Source: Moringa oleifera (taxonomy: Eukaryota; Streptophyta; Magnoliopsida; Brassicales; Moringaceae). Taken from it: a stretch of 64,000 nucleotides of DNA. Shown piece after piece: positions 40,130 through 48,942 of this stretch (its first letter is position 1; every line of letters starts with the position of its first letter). The stretch lies in assembly GCA_021397835.1 (NCBI GenBank), contig JAJFZO010000658.1:2363501-2427500 (forward strand). The letters are read 5' to 3'. Below the pieces are notes generated by a model. The model saw nothing but the letters and a program-made list of their open reading frames with translations, did not search any database and was not told the DNA's origin. The position numbers were made by a program, and so were the translations under genes.

Positions 40130-40286
40130 AGTACGTACTTCCATTTTGACCGGTGATGAAATTGACCCACTCTCCGAACTCGACTTGGAGATTACTATGG
40201 CACATGAAGTTCTCCAATCGGATCCTCATAATGGTGCCCGCCCCGGATCGCTGAGCCCTGTAGATGTGAACCCTAGAATCGCCCAT
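9325..40286 (-). CDS. SMC6: SMC6, structural maintenance of chromosomes protein 6
   Basis: Twenty-eight exons were chained in phase: 40139-40286, 39856-39961, 38564-38697, 37434-37489, 34926-35012, 34537-34857, 34236-34355, 32885-33019, 17436-17512, 17261-17336, 16718-16792, 16433-16537, 15773-15942, 15576-15678, 15268-15380, 14590-14794, 13954-14085, 13724-13838, 13541-13626, 13341-13436, 12456-12592, 12272-12374, 11295-11374, 11112-11190, 10882-10939, 10458-10555, 10242-10336, 9325-9382. They total 3,168 nt, 1,055 aa, close to Arabidopsis MIM/SMC6B (about 1,057). The Walker A motif GQNGSGKS (residues 46-53) spans the first exon junction. Coiled coil 1 is about 170-445, the hinge about 460-630, coiled coil 2 about 640-900. 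The signature motif LSGGERS (971-977) also spans a junction. Walker B is AMDEFDVFM, with the acidic pair at 999-1000. SMC6 pairs with SMC5 and NSE subunits in DNA repair and sister-chromatid cohesion in the nucleus. Intron 8, after residue 369, is 15.4 kb of nested transposons, yet every catalytic motif is intact. Confidence 0.96.
11625..12047. repeat. Direct tandem duplication, 217-bp period
   Basis: The stretch starting TAGTTCAAAGAATATAATAG at 11625 recurs at 11842. Both copies run through a pyrimidine-rich middle to TTCTTTCTTTCTATCA(A/G)AACAAC. A few substitutions and indels separate them. The repeat lies inside the SMC6 intron between exons 11295-11374 and 12272-12374 and does not touch either splice site. 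Confidence 0.92.
17850..20552 (+). mobile_element. LINE (plant L1-type), 5' part: ORF1-like and endonuclease, decayed
   Basis: On the plus strand, broken frames from about 17850 to 18500 resemble the ORF1/gag-like protein of plant LINEs ([22 protein letters not shown] followed by GLFLRLMEI). At about 19757 a frame reads ISWNVKEL, the start of an apurinic-type endonuclease. At 20130-20460 come [41 protein letters not shown] and RFKNM, the C-terminal half of that endonuclease. Stops and frameshifts are frequent, so the copy is dead. The 5' boundary is approximate. The element breaks off at about 20552 and resumes near 29.4 kb. Confidence 0.85.
20893..21149 (-). repeat. 3' LTR of gypsy element A(-)
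   Basis: On the minus strand it begins TGATGCAATGTACACC and ends near TACCA, matching 25889-26194 along its length with many substitutions and an internal gap of roughly 45 bp. The minus-strand purine tract next to it (21150-21163) is the expected polypurine tract. Confidence 0.85.
25874..25886 (-). promoter_or_regulatory. Primer-binding site of gypsy element A(-)
   Basis: The minus strand reads TTAGTATCAGAGT directly after the 5' LTR. This resembles the TGGTATCAGAGC site, complementary to initiator tRNA-Met, used by many plant Ty3/gypsy elements, with changes. Confidence 0.75.
25889..26194 (-). repeat. 5' LTR of gypsy element A(-)
   Basis: On the minus strand it begins TGATGCTGTACACACC and ends CCGTTGTACCA. 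It is 306 bp and is followed on the minus strand by the primer-binding site. The same sequence family recurs at 20893-21149 (same orientation) and 26326-26636 (opposite orientation). Confidence 0.85.
26326..26636 (+). repeat. 3' LTR of gypsy element A(+)
   Basis: The plus strand starts TGATGTAATACACACC just after the purine tract AAAATGGAAGGGAT and ends around CGATACCC. It is an inverted homologue of the A(-) LTRs, so elements A(+) and A(-) belong to one family. Confidence 0.82.
26637..29250 (-). mobile_element. Ty3/gypsy element B, 3'-truncated (5' LTR, gag, protease, partial RT)
   Basis: On the minus strand an LTR (29038-29250) is followed by a primer-binding site, then a gag start at about 28993 ([10 protein letters not shown]). 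The gag body runs to about 28.2 kb. A zinc knuckle [14 protein letters not shown] lies near 28050, the retropepsin region with a SATHNFIS box (Asp to Ser shift in the usual DSGA motif) near 27830, and [18 protein letters not shown] follows. The reverse transcriptase reads [13 protein letters not shown] and has an LVDDI catalytic box near 26865. The RT ends abruptly at PTPTNL (about 26638), where the A(+) LTR begins. RNase H, integrase and the 3' LTR are absent. Confidence 0.85.
29038..29250 (-). repeat. 5' LTR of gypsy element B
   Basis: The minus strand reads TGTTAAGGGTGAGGG at one end and GTGTATCA at the other, the usual TG...CA termini, over 213 bp, with a TATAAGTG box inside. The adjoining minus-strand sequence TTTGGCATTAGAGCA (29021-29035) is a close match to the tRNA-Met primer-binding site. 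Confidence 0.82.
29400..32190 (+). mobile_element. LINE, 3' part: reverse transcriptase and poly(A) tail, decayed
   Basis: This continues the LINE interrupted at 20552. The plus strand reads [20 protein letters not shown] at about 29530, [20 protein letters not shown] at about 29640, and [10 protein letters not shown] at about 29740. The catalytic FADD box is decayed to FANV near 30050. [13 protein letters not shown] and CKV motifs follow to about 30450. The 3' end is marked by the A-tract at 32181-32190. Many stop codons are present. A 590-bp MITE interrupts it at 31335-31924. The exact restart point after the gypsy insertions lies between 29251 and about 29420. Confidence 0.85.
31335..31924. 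mobile_element. hAT-type MITE, 590 bp, with 8-bp target duplication
   Basis: The left end TAAGAGTGGCCACAGTT and the reverse complement of the right end TAGGGGTGACCGCAGTT form imperfect terminal inverted repeats. The 8-mer GCAACAAT flanks it perfectly at 31327-31334 and 31925-31932. Sub-terminal stretches repeat GAACCGAAACCG-type motifs and the core is very AT-rich with no coding capacity. The 8-bp duplication places it with hAT elements. It sits in the 3' part of the LINE, so it is younger than the LINE. Confidence 0.9.
33457..34171. mobile_element. MITE-like inverted-repeat element, 715 bp
   Basis: The left end GGCTATGTTTACTGCATGAA and the reverse complement of the right end GGGTATGTTTGGTACATGGG match at most positions. 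Both ends continue into GGATAGGATAA-type and GATAAAATTA-type tracts, including four CCTAT units near 34112-34132. The centre is AT-rich and non-coding. No clear target duplication was found, so the superfamily is open. It lies in the SMC6 intron between exons 32885-33019 and 34236-34355, ending about 65 bp from an exon. Confidence 0.72.
35535..35786 (-). mobile_element. 5'-truncated LINE tail, minus orientation
   Basis: Read on the minus strand it contains GTTGGTTAAGGATAGGTG, GGGGATTTCTTTGC and GCTACTTGTATTCAATATAA and ends in an A-tract. These match the copy at 36541-36787 and resemble the 3' end of the LINE at 32.1 kb. It lies within the SMC6 intron 35013-37433. Confidence 0.7.
36541..36787 (+). 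mobile_element. 5'-truncated LINE tail, plus orientation
   Basis: The plus strand contains GTTGGTTAAGGATAGATG, GGAGATTTCTTTGTG and CTACTTGTATCTAATATAAA, then an A-tract at 36781-36787. It is an inverted, diverged homologue of 35535-35786, about 750 bp away in the same intron. Confidence 0.7.
40089..40126. repeat. (GA)19 microsatellite in SMC6 intron 1
   Basis: A perfect 38-bp GA run on the plus strand ((TC)n in the transcript) lies 12 nt inside the first SMC6 donor site. Confidence 0.97.
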
Positions 40287-42316
40287 GGCTCTGCCCAGGG
40301 TTTTGTTCTCCAAACCCTTACAATTTGATTGACAGGGAGAGAAAGAATTGAACTTGGTGAGAAAAGAGCCTACTGCCTAACTAAGATCAGTCCTGCTTCT
40401 GGCGGGAATGAGGAGTTCCACCATGCAACTAAGGTGTAGGACCGTATGACTGACATCCAAGAAACCATCCTCCTCGTTCTCCTTAAAATGGGCTGGCCAT
40501 TCGACTCTATATCTATTTATAACCCACTTTTTGCCATTGGGCTCTCTTTCTCACATTGGACACCGCAAGCCCAAAATTTATCCTATCTCTTTATCAAAAT
40601 TCACATCTAATATCCAAAATAAAAATTCTAAAATGTTTCAAAAATTTGTAAATTAGTTTATATATGTAATCACTCCTAATGTATATTACTTTATCATGTA
40701 ACAAAAAATCACAATCAAATGAATCAAAGTTTTCTTAATTATTTTTATAATATAATCGTACCTCAATTCAGTTACAACACAAGCATAATGATGTTGTACG
40801 GAGATTGTTCGCTTTAACTTGTTTAAAATACACTTGTTAATCATATCGATCCATCTCAACCAATCATCTACAAATAATTCATTAATCATATTATTTTGCA
40901 TTAATATATTTTTAAAATTTTTTGATATTAACAGGTGAAATGTATTTTTATTTGTATAATAATTAATAATCAAACAAAATCCCAGCAACAAATTGATAAA
41001 AATAATATTGCAAGAAAATATGTGATGTTTATGGATTAATACAATGTTATATATTATTATGCCTTGTCATATTAATAATTTGCATAATTCATTAACATAG
41101 TAATACAAAGCAATTTGCAATGTGAATGTTTAAAAAAAGTCGCAATGTTTTTTTTTGCGGTAAAGGCTACATTTTGTTTGATGCCAAATAATAAGTGAAA
41201 AATCAGATATTTTCCCAAGTTTCATTGGATTGGCACAATCCAAAGAAAAACAAAGCCTAAATCCTTAACTTTGGCAAGTAATCTAGCAAAATAAGAAAAA
41301 ATGCGTGGCAATGTTATCTAGGATCCACAAAGATATACTTCAGTCATCCTCCGCGGAGCACCACTAATTTTTTAAAATTACCTTATATGTTAAACATTGC
41401 TTCCATTCACTTTATTTTATATATATAATACTCAATGTTTATGAAAAAAAAATAGAAATTTTAATGTATGGAAAACTTAAAAATATATATATTTTATATG
41501 TTTTTTATATATAATACATGATTTTTCAAGTAAAAAAATTATTTTTTTATCTATGTAATTTTCATGATTTATTATGTTTAACGTGTCATATTCCGGTTGG
41601 TCAGTTGAACGTGGATTGACTATTACCATTCATGTCATGTTGAAAAATAAAAAAATATATATTTTATTAAATAGAGTTAAGAAATTCACTAAATTAGGAA
41701 TATTGGTCAGAATAAGCAATTAGTGCTGGTCAGCGGGATCCAAATATGGACACTGGAGTTGAAATTGAGAAGAGCGTTTCACTTGTATTTTGTATGTATC
41801 TCACGTGGGTTTCATTGGGTATTTACCATTGCAGTTACAGACTTTATTTTTCAAAAAACAATTTTTGTCAAATTTTTAGAAAAATAAATATTATTTTTCA
41901 TTGTAAATCAACTATTTTTTTCCATCCTTTCTATCAAATTGTAGCAAGTTAAACAAGTTAATCCTTACCAAAGTCTATGCTAGAAAAACAAAAAAGAAAA
42001 AAATTGAAAAGGGTTTTTGTTATTTTTCCACAATAATTCTTTTATTATCCATATTATTATGATTTTTATTAATTTTAATATTGAACTTATAATATTAAAA
42101 TAATTATATATTTTTTATCAATTTCTTTTTTGGTAAGTAGCATTCTCTCTCCCTCTCTTTGTGGACCTTCTTTTGTGGCTTAGGAACGAAGCCTTGTCAC
42201 CTACTCTCTCCAGTTCTCGCACTCTCTCTCATTATATACACAGAGAGGACAAGAGCACAGAAGAGACAAACAAACAGCGACAGATACGGGTATATATATC
42301 TGTGTGCTCCTCTGCG
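40287..42316. other. Divergent promoter region, SMC6 and C2H2 genes
   Basis: The two genes point away from each other across 2.0 kb. The SMC6 side (40287-40500) is fairly GC-rich. From about 40560 to 42130 the sequence is strongly AT-rich without recognisable genes. The C2H2 side ends in a CT-rich leader with a TATA-like box. Confidence 0.6.
42232..42240 (+). promoter_or_regulatory. TATA-like box of the C2H2 gene
   Basis: TTATATACA lies 77 nt upstream of the ATG at 42317, between CT-rich and GA-rich leader sequence. The spacing suits a leader of about 45-50 nt. A second TATATAT at about 42291 is too close to the ATG to be the main box. Confidence 0.45.
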
Positions 42317-43612
42317 ATGGTGAAGTCCAAACTCTGCAGGATCTGCAACAAGCGCTTCCCCAACGGCAAAGCCATGGGAGGTCACATGAGATCTCACCTC
42401 GCAAAACTACCAATTTCTCCAAAACCAAACGCACCCCCGATGTCTGATAAGCCGACGACGCCGACTGATCCGAAATCTTCGTCATCATCTTCATCCTCTT
42501 CTTCTTCTGCTTCACCGGCCAGTCGTCCTCCCACCAGGAAGCGTCGTCGAAACTATCGGTCTATTAATGAACTGATGGCCCTTACAGCGCCAATTGGTCC
42601 CGTTCAGGGAGAGGCCGAGACTGAAGCACCAAGGACGAGAGAGACTGGGTCGGAAGCACCGAGGAACTCTACTCGGAGAAGATCCAAACGGGGCCGCAAA
42701 TCTGTGCAGAAACTAATAGCACCACTGCAGGAGCGTGAAAGGGTAAGTTCGCTCACTGAAATTCTCCCTGTAGAAGAAGCCGCTAGGTGCCTTTTAATGC
42801 TTTCGAAAGGCATGTGTAAAATAGAAGAGAAACAGGTCCAAGATGAAATGGACCATCAGCCCGCAGAGGAAAAAGAAGAAGGCGATGATCAGGGAAAGGA
42901 TGACGATGACGATGACGACGAGCCCTATTGTCTGACTCGTGCTCCAACTAAGGCTCCGCGTAAGTACAAGTGTGAGCCATGCAACAAAAATTTCCCATCT
43001 TATCAGGCACTTGGTGGACACAGAGCCAACCACAAAACCAAGAAAATTAAACTTTCTGTCGAAGAAGATAAACAAATTCAAGAAGGCAGCGGCAACCCTA
43101 GCGGCGCTGCTCTGTCTGATGCTGCTTTGCCTGTTGTCACTTCGCCTGATGCTGTTTTGCCTGTTGTTACTTCGCCTGATGCTGCTTTGCCTGTTGTCGC
43201 TTCGCTTGAAGCTGCTTTGCCTGTTGTGGCATCGCCTGATGCTGCTTTGCCTGTTGCTGCTTTGTCTGTTCCTGCTTTGCCTGTTGCTGCTTTGTCTGTT
43301 CCTGCTTTGCCTGATGATGTTTCGCCCCATGCTGCTTCTCCTGGTGCTGCTCTTCCTGTTAATGCTGTTGGTGTTAGTGATCCAAAAGGTTTCCGATGCA
43401 CATTTTGCGAAGAAGTGTTCGAGTCTGGTCAAGCACTTGATGGGCATAAGCATAAGGAAGTTCATCTTTCATGCCCACCTACTGCTGAGGATTCTCCTAA
43501 ACCTCCTCGTAAGCTGCTAGATCTCAATTTACCAGCACCAGAAGAGGACAACGAGGAGGAGGTTAAGCTTTCAACTGGCTCCGCTGTTGGGATGCATGAT
43601 CTAAGCCAGTGA
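42317..43612 (+). CDS. C2H2 zinc-finger protein, three plant-type fingers and EAR motif
   Basis: An intronless 431-aa protein. The ATG at 42317 (MVKSKLCRIC) is chosen because finger 1 begins at residue 7. The open frame extends upstream, but through leader sequence without an ATG. Finger 1 has C7, C10, H23 and H27 with KAMGGH. Finger 2 has C219, C222, H235 and H239 with the plant QALGGH box. Finger 3 has C361, C364, H377 and H383 with QALDGH and five residues between the histidines. A serine run lies at about 54-66, an NLS-like KRRR/RRRSKRGRK pair between fingers 1 and 2, an acidic run near 195-203, and an Ala/Pro/Val repeat at about 268-335. DLNLP at 402-406 is an EAR repression motif. The family (ZAT1/4/9-like) contains nuclear transcriptional repressors, usually stress- or development-linked; the role here is inferred. 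It sits where At5g61470 lies beside SMC6, as I recall. Confidence 0.9.
   Translation: MVKSKLCRICNKRFPNGKAMGGHMRSHLAKLPISPKPNAPPMSDKPTTPTDPKSSSSSSSSSSSASPASRPPTRKRRRNYRSINELMALTAPIGPVQGEAETEAPRTRETGSEAPRNSTRRRSKRGRKSVQKLIAPLQERERVSSLTEILPVEEAARCLLMLSKGMCKIEEKQVQDEMDHQPAEEKEEGDDQGKDDDDDDDEPYCLTRAPTKAPRKYKCEPCNKNFPSYQALGGHRANHKTKKIKLSVEEDKQIQEGSGNPSGAALSDAALPVVTSPDAVLPVVTSPDAALPVVASLEAALPVVASPDAALPVAALSVPALPVAALSVPALPDDVSPHAASPGAALPVNAVGVSDPKGFRCTFCEEVFESGQALDGHKHKEVHLSCPPTAEDSPKPPRKLLDLNLPAPEEDNEEEVKLSTGSAVGMHDLSQ
43118..43320 (+). repeat. In-frame coding minisatellite, 30-bp period
   Basis: Units of the type GATGCTGCTTTGCCTGTTGT repeat about six to seven times with a 30-bp period, encoding ten-residue units such as DAALPVVTSP. 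The last units degenerate to VPALPVAALS. The tract links fingers 2 and 3. The period, a multiple of three, also keeps other frames open, which explains long shadow ORFs on both strands. Confidence 0.92.
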
Positions 43613-46201
43613 TGCAGGGCGGAAGGTAAGACTAATTAAGACTGGAACTAGTTTACCAATTCCATGAAAACACAGATTACAATTGATATTTTACTGTTTG
43701 GTCCATACTTACGCGATCTTCATGTCTTTCGGTTCAATTTCTCAGATTGGTTCATTGGGCATTTTAGGTTTGGATAATTTTGATTGTTTCGATATGATTA
43801 TCTTCTTTGTTGATCTTTCATTCACAAATTTCTTATTAGCTCGCTTGTTAATGGTTGCATGCAGCTTATGACTCGGGAAGGTCCTTCGTCCAGCAGTCTA
43901 CACCCGCTCTGGTACTGGTCAAAGGCTATTCAATGGGTCATGAAGAGACAGAAATAACTCATTTGGCGCAGCCATAATTTATCTATTCGCAGCTTAGAAG
44001 TAGGACCCAGTTTCATTACCATTCTCTCTTTAGAAGTTTAATTTCTTTTGCTCCATTCGAGATTCATGGGAAGAATATAAAACAAATCTAAACTTGTTTG
44101 GTTATGTACACAGCTGTTTTCCCAGTTAACTGTTTTCCCTCATTTTCTCCTATGAAAAACTCTGTTGTTGTTTTTGTATGGAATAAAACCATTAGCTGAT
44201 CTATATATTTGCTTTTATATAAGTTTTCCTATGGTCTGGTAGTAATTGGTTCATTTGGTTTGTTGCTTTCTCTTCAGGATTTGTTTTCTGGAAAATGATC
44301 CAGAACTCAAGCAGAAACCTATATGATTAGGCAAAATGTACTACTTTCATCCCCATAACTTCATGTTGGATTTCTTTCAAAATTCCCTTGTCATTTGTTC
44401 TGGGTATTAGATTTGCTTGATCAAAATCATTTTGGTGTAAATGATTAAAATCACCAATATTTTTGTTTAAATTTTTAAAATCTAACTAATATCAATTGTT
44501 ATCATTTGAAAACTGCTCTCATAATATTTATTTGAAGACTGAATATCAGCTTGAACTCGAAATTATACTTTTTACAAATTTCAAATTGACTCGGTTCAAG
44601 AAGTAATGAGTAATTTTGAAGAAATAACATCTTTCTTTACATGTTTTGCTTAATTAGTGGATTCTACTCATTTAAGCCGAGCAAGCTTAACAAAAGGCTA
44701 ATATGCAGCTTGTTTGTATCTTTGTGTTTCTTAGTACAATTTGTGCGTCAAAAGCTTGAAATTTGTTGGCTGCTAATCATAAAAAATATATACGCAAAAA
44801 TTCATGAACCTGTTTGTTAAGAGTCAAGATGAGTATCAGAGTTCATTGTCATGTAAATTTTCCAGTACTAGCAAAATCCAAACTTGATTGGAAGATAATT
44901 AAACAAACCGATAGCATAGGAATATGTTTCGTATTGCTTGATTTGCTTCCCCATTATCCATTACACGATGGCTTAAAGAACTCACTTTATGACCTACCCT
45001 TTTTATTGTAAGACTGAAAACAAGAAAATCTTCAAATTCATACATGAATGCAACAAATTGCTTAACAATACTCTTCAAATTATACATCTTGGTTATTCGT
45101 GAAAGCAAAAAACCAGATTATAATTTATTTTTCAAACAAACGAAAGTCTTAAAATTTAGATTATTCAGTTTTTTGTATCGTAAAATCAAAATAGAGTATG
45201 AGTTATTTCTTTCACATCATATAATTATAATAAAATTCAATATTTTTCTTATTTTCAAAGATATATACTACTTAAATGGAAATAGTAGATATGTAATCCT
45301 GCTGAGATTTACTTACTAAATTTGTTTTTATATAAATTTGTATTCATTAAACATTTCTCATCCACGCACGGTTCATAGGATATGCTTTTCAATTTATAAA
45401 TTTCTAACCATAATTTAATAATCTTATTGCATCTCACTAGATATTTCTTTTTAATAATTTATATTTGTTGATGTTTATTTGATTTTTTGTTTTGCAAACA
45501 TAAATATTTTGATATTTTAACGTATATCACATTATAAATATACACATTTCACAAGATTTTTCTTCACTCATTTTTACTTTTTACTCGTTATGATGATATA
45601 AAATAATTATAAAATATGATAAATCCTATTTACCATTTAATTCATTTTTTTATCCTAATGTAAATGAATTAGTATAATTAGAGACAATTAAAATATAAGA
45701 CAAGAAGGAATTGAATTTCAAACACACAAAGACTTTTGCAATAAGCAGCAAGTATGACCTATTAAACTATGTTCCTCGTTTGAATAATTATGTAGCAATT
45801 CTCATGAAATAAATTTACCTTTAGCCCTCTAAATAAAATGGTACCTCAATCAGTCTATGTATTTATCTCTCTCTCTCTCTATATATATATATATAATATT
45901 TATGTATACGTGAAGAGTATAATATATATAAAGTTACAGGGATTAATTTATAAAATATGATATAAGTTATTAATATTAGTCATATAAAATTGGTAGAATG
46001 AAAAGTAAGCATGTAACGATATTCCGTGTTACGTGGGAGCCTTGATAATGGAGAGAGAGAGTCTTCTGACCTACCACTAATTAATTACATGCAAAAGTCT
46101 TACGTCGCTACGTGCTGTCAACTTCTCATCGTTAAACCCTAAATATCCGCTTCCTCCGTGTATATAGCAAAAGCCGGAGCCTTAAGGGAATTGGCACCGA
46201 A
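43613..46201. other. Spacer between C2H2 and QWRF genes
   Basis: The first 600 bp or so should be C2H2 3' UTR (for example AATAAA near 44180). The rest is AT-rich with a CT/TA microsatellite near 45868-45895. The last 200 bp form the QWRF promoter. No gene or RNA was recognised. Confidence 0.55.
46134..46167 (+). promoter_or_regulatory. telo-box and TATA box of the QWRF gene
   Basis: AAACCCTAA (46134-46142) is a telo-box-type element and TATATAG (46161-46167) a TATA box, 41 nt before the ATG at 46202. ACGT-core motifs TTACGTGG (about 46030) and CTACGTGC (about 46109) lie just upstream. Confidence 0.5.
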
Positions 46202-48942
46202 ATGGATACCATGTACGCTAGCCGGAACCCGACAGCCACCCTAAAGCCACCGTCTCCGCGGTTGATACGCTGCAGGAGCGGAGCTCCTGCGGTGTTGTCT
46301 CCACTTGAAAGTGACACCTCGTTGAACGGTAGCAGAAGGTTCATCACCCGTTCGAAATCGACAACAAAGTCAAGAAACACCCAAGGGAACGAAGAGGATC
46401 TAATCCATTCGACCATTTTGAAGAAGCCTAAGCAAGACGGTTTCACAAAGTTCCTGCAGCGTGGCAGTCCGCGTAATTCTCTAGCGACGAAAGGGGTAAA
46501 ATCGCCATTGAATTCCCCCTCTGCATGGGCATTGTCCCCTGGGAGGTCTACAACATGTCTGCCACCGCCGGTGTCACCAGGCTCCTGTAAGAAGAGTCTG
46601 AAAAGCGTCTGCAGAAGTGGCGGCAGTGGCGTAAGTGGGGTTCTGAAGTATTTTAAGCAGAAGAAGGTTTCAGCGGCTCAAGAAGAGGAGTATCATCAAT
46701 TTAGGGTTTTGCATAACAGGCTGTTGCAATGGAGGTTTGCCAATGCTAGAGCTGAGGCTGCGATGTCCTCTCTGAAGATCTCCGCAGAGGTAACAACTAA
46801 TAAGAACACCTAAAAAAAAAAAACATGATATATAAGAAAGAGGTTTTAATACACAATTCATTTTGTACAGTATGATAAATGTATTTACGTAGATTATTCT
46901 CGATCATAAATATTTAAACTATAAAAATTATGTTATTATTGAAGTGAAACTTTGCCATGAATTTGCAATATTCTTAGGGAATTTTATTATATTTCTTACA
47001 GAACAAATTAATTTGGGTTTGGCTTAGCATCTTCCAATTGAGGAGCTTGATCGTTGAAAAGCAAATTCAAGTTCAAAAATTTCATCACGAAGTCAAATTA
47101 TATCAAATCATCAGCCTACAAATTCCTCTACTCGATGAATGGGCAAAATTTGATCGGAAAAATGATGAAGCCATTAGAAGGGTGACCCGGAAGCTATTAG
47201 CATCACTGCTTAGAGTGCCACTAGTTCATGGCGCCCAGGTATTAATTTTATGGTTTTAGTTCATGGCGCCCAGGTATTAATTTTAGGGTTTTAGTTCATG
47301 GTGCCCAGGTATTAATTTTAGGGTTTTAGTTCATGGTGCCCAGGTATTAATTTTAGGGTTTTCCATCTTTCCTAATCTCTCATGTTTCTGATTGTATATG
47401 GCGAAATCATTAAGACATATAATCTTGAATGTTTCATAGGCGGATGTGAATTCGTTCTACGAAGCCATGAATATTGCAATGGGGGTCCTGGAAAGCATGG
47501 AAGAAATTGTGAAGAGCAAGTTTCTCCCGCAGGTGGGAAATTTTCTCGGGAAAATAAGCACAATGAATGTCTAATATATGTCATGAAGTACACTGATGAA
47601 TATTTTGAAAATAATGCAATCAATGACTTGGAATTATTTATTTTATCTGATTGCAACTTTGGCATGGTTTGTTGAGCAGGTTGAGAAGATACTTTATCTG
47701 GTCACAGAGTTAGCAGCCATGCTGCAACAGCTGAAGGAGAATTTAGAGGAAGTAGAGAAGATGGTTCTTGTTATTCGCACGTTACTGGTAAGTCAAGTAA
47801 ATTATAATTTTTTGTTAGATGATTTTGATTAATTTTATTAAAAACTAAGATTTTTTTTTATAATTTATAATATTAATAAAATAAACATAAATTAAAATTT
47901 TAAATCATTTATCCCATATTTGGGCCCAACTTATAGCCTAGCGAGGGCTCAAAAGCCCTAATTACTGAGGCCATTATTAGCCTTAGCTTAGCCCAGATGG
48001 CCCAGCTCTTAGGAAAGAGTGAGTACAATATGCCCAATTGCGTATTCCCACACCGTCAAAGATGTTTCAGTTCAGTCATTTTTTAAAATTCAAATTTTTT
48101 AGTGATTTGAATTGGGTTGAATTATTAAGAAAAATTAATTAATAAATATAATTTTTAAATTAATATTATAAATTATTAAAATATTTTGAAATTTTAAAAT
48201 AAATATTTTATAAAATCTTATATTTTAGTTTCTCATCATTAAACTTTTAATTTTTAAATCGTATTCCAACCAATTTTTATATCAAATTGAGGCATATTCA
48301 AAATTTTAAAAATTAAATATATTTTAATTAAATTTTTATATTTTTAAAAATTTTTTATAGATGTAAAAAATATTTCAAGTGTCATCATAAAAAAATTCAA
48401 AATTTAGTGTTAAAATTATATATTTTAAAAAAACCATATTATCAAAAGTTTTTAAAAAATCATGAAAATAATTTATTAGTCAAATTTGATAAATAAAATT
48501 AAAATAAAGTTTAAAATTTATTTGAGTAAAATTTTAAATATGTAAATAATAATTAATTTATTATAATTATAATTATTTTTATCAATACTTAATTTGATCA
48601 AAATTATTAAATAAAATTTTATTTAAATATATTTTAAACATTAAGATTTGATTGAAAAAATTTAAACTTAAAAATAATATTTATTTTAAAATTTATATTA
48701 AAAAGTTAATATTAATTTAAATATGTACTTTTTCAAAATTTTAACTTGTGACACAGGATTCGATTATGTATTTTGGACAGGGAAGAGAGGGTAGTTCAAG
48801 AGTTCACCTCATCCAAGCAGCCAAGGAGGCTGGCAGAGACCAAATCACCCATACCCGTTTCTCTACAGTCAGAGGAAAGCAAATGAATCAGTACAGAGTT
48901 GCAGATTCAATTAATCACACAACATCCAAAATGATTTTTTAA
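46202..48942 (+). CDS. QWRF motif-containing protein (QWRF7/8-like)
   Basis: Five exons, all in phase 0: 46202-46789, 47002-47238, 47440-47532, 47680-47787 and 48757-48942, giving about 403 aa. The N-terminal 140 residues are basic and Ser/Pro-rich (RSKSTTKSRN, SPGRSTTCLPPPVSPGS), typical of microtubule-binding regions. The QWRF motif is exact at residues 176-179 (RLLQWRFANARAEAA). The later exons encode a helical, coiled-coil-like DUF566 region (HEVKLYQIISLQIPLLDEWA, ADVNSFYEAMNIAMGVLESM, LVTELAAMLQQLKENLEEVE). The last exon, in phase, reads SSRVHLIQAA, resembling the family's SLRTHL-type end, then a tail not recognised. The family (AUG8-like, QWRF1/2) binds or regulates microtubules; the specific role here is inferred. 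Exon 2's donor lies in a four-copy 35-bp repeat. The tail after HLIQAAK is the least certain part. Confidence 0.88.
47223..47362 (+). repeat. 35-bp tandem repeat, four copies, containing the exon 2 donor
   Basis: Copies start at 47223, 47258, 47293 and 47328, each beginning AGTTCATGG(C/T)GCCCAGGTAT. Copy 1 holds the last codons of exon 2 and the genuine CAG|GTATTAAT donor. Copies 2 to 4 repeat the same donor in the intron. Confidence 0.97.

Noticed and set aside
42794..43520. Long shadow frames of 223 aa (minus) and 193 aa (plus) and a 107-aa minus frame over the zinc-finger gene
   Set aside because: They arise because the 30-bp repeat has a period divisible by three and lacks stops in several frames. 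They have no domain, and the fingers and EAR motif lie in the 42317 frame.
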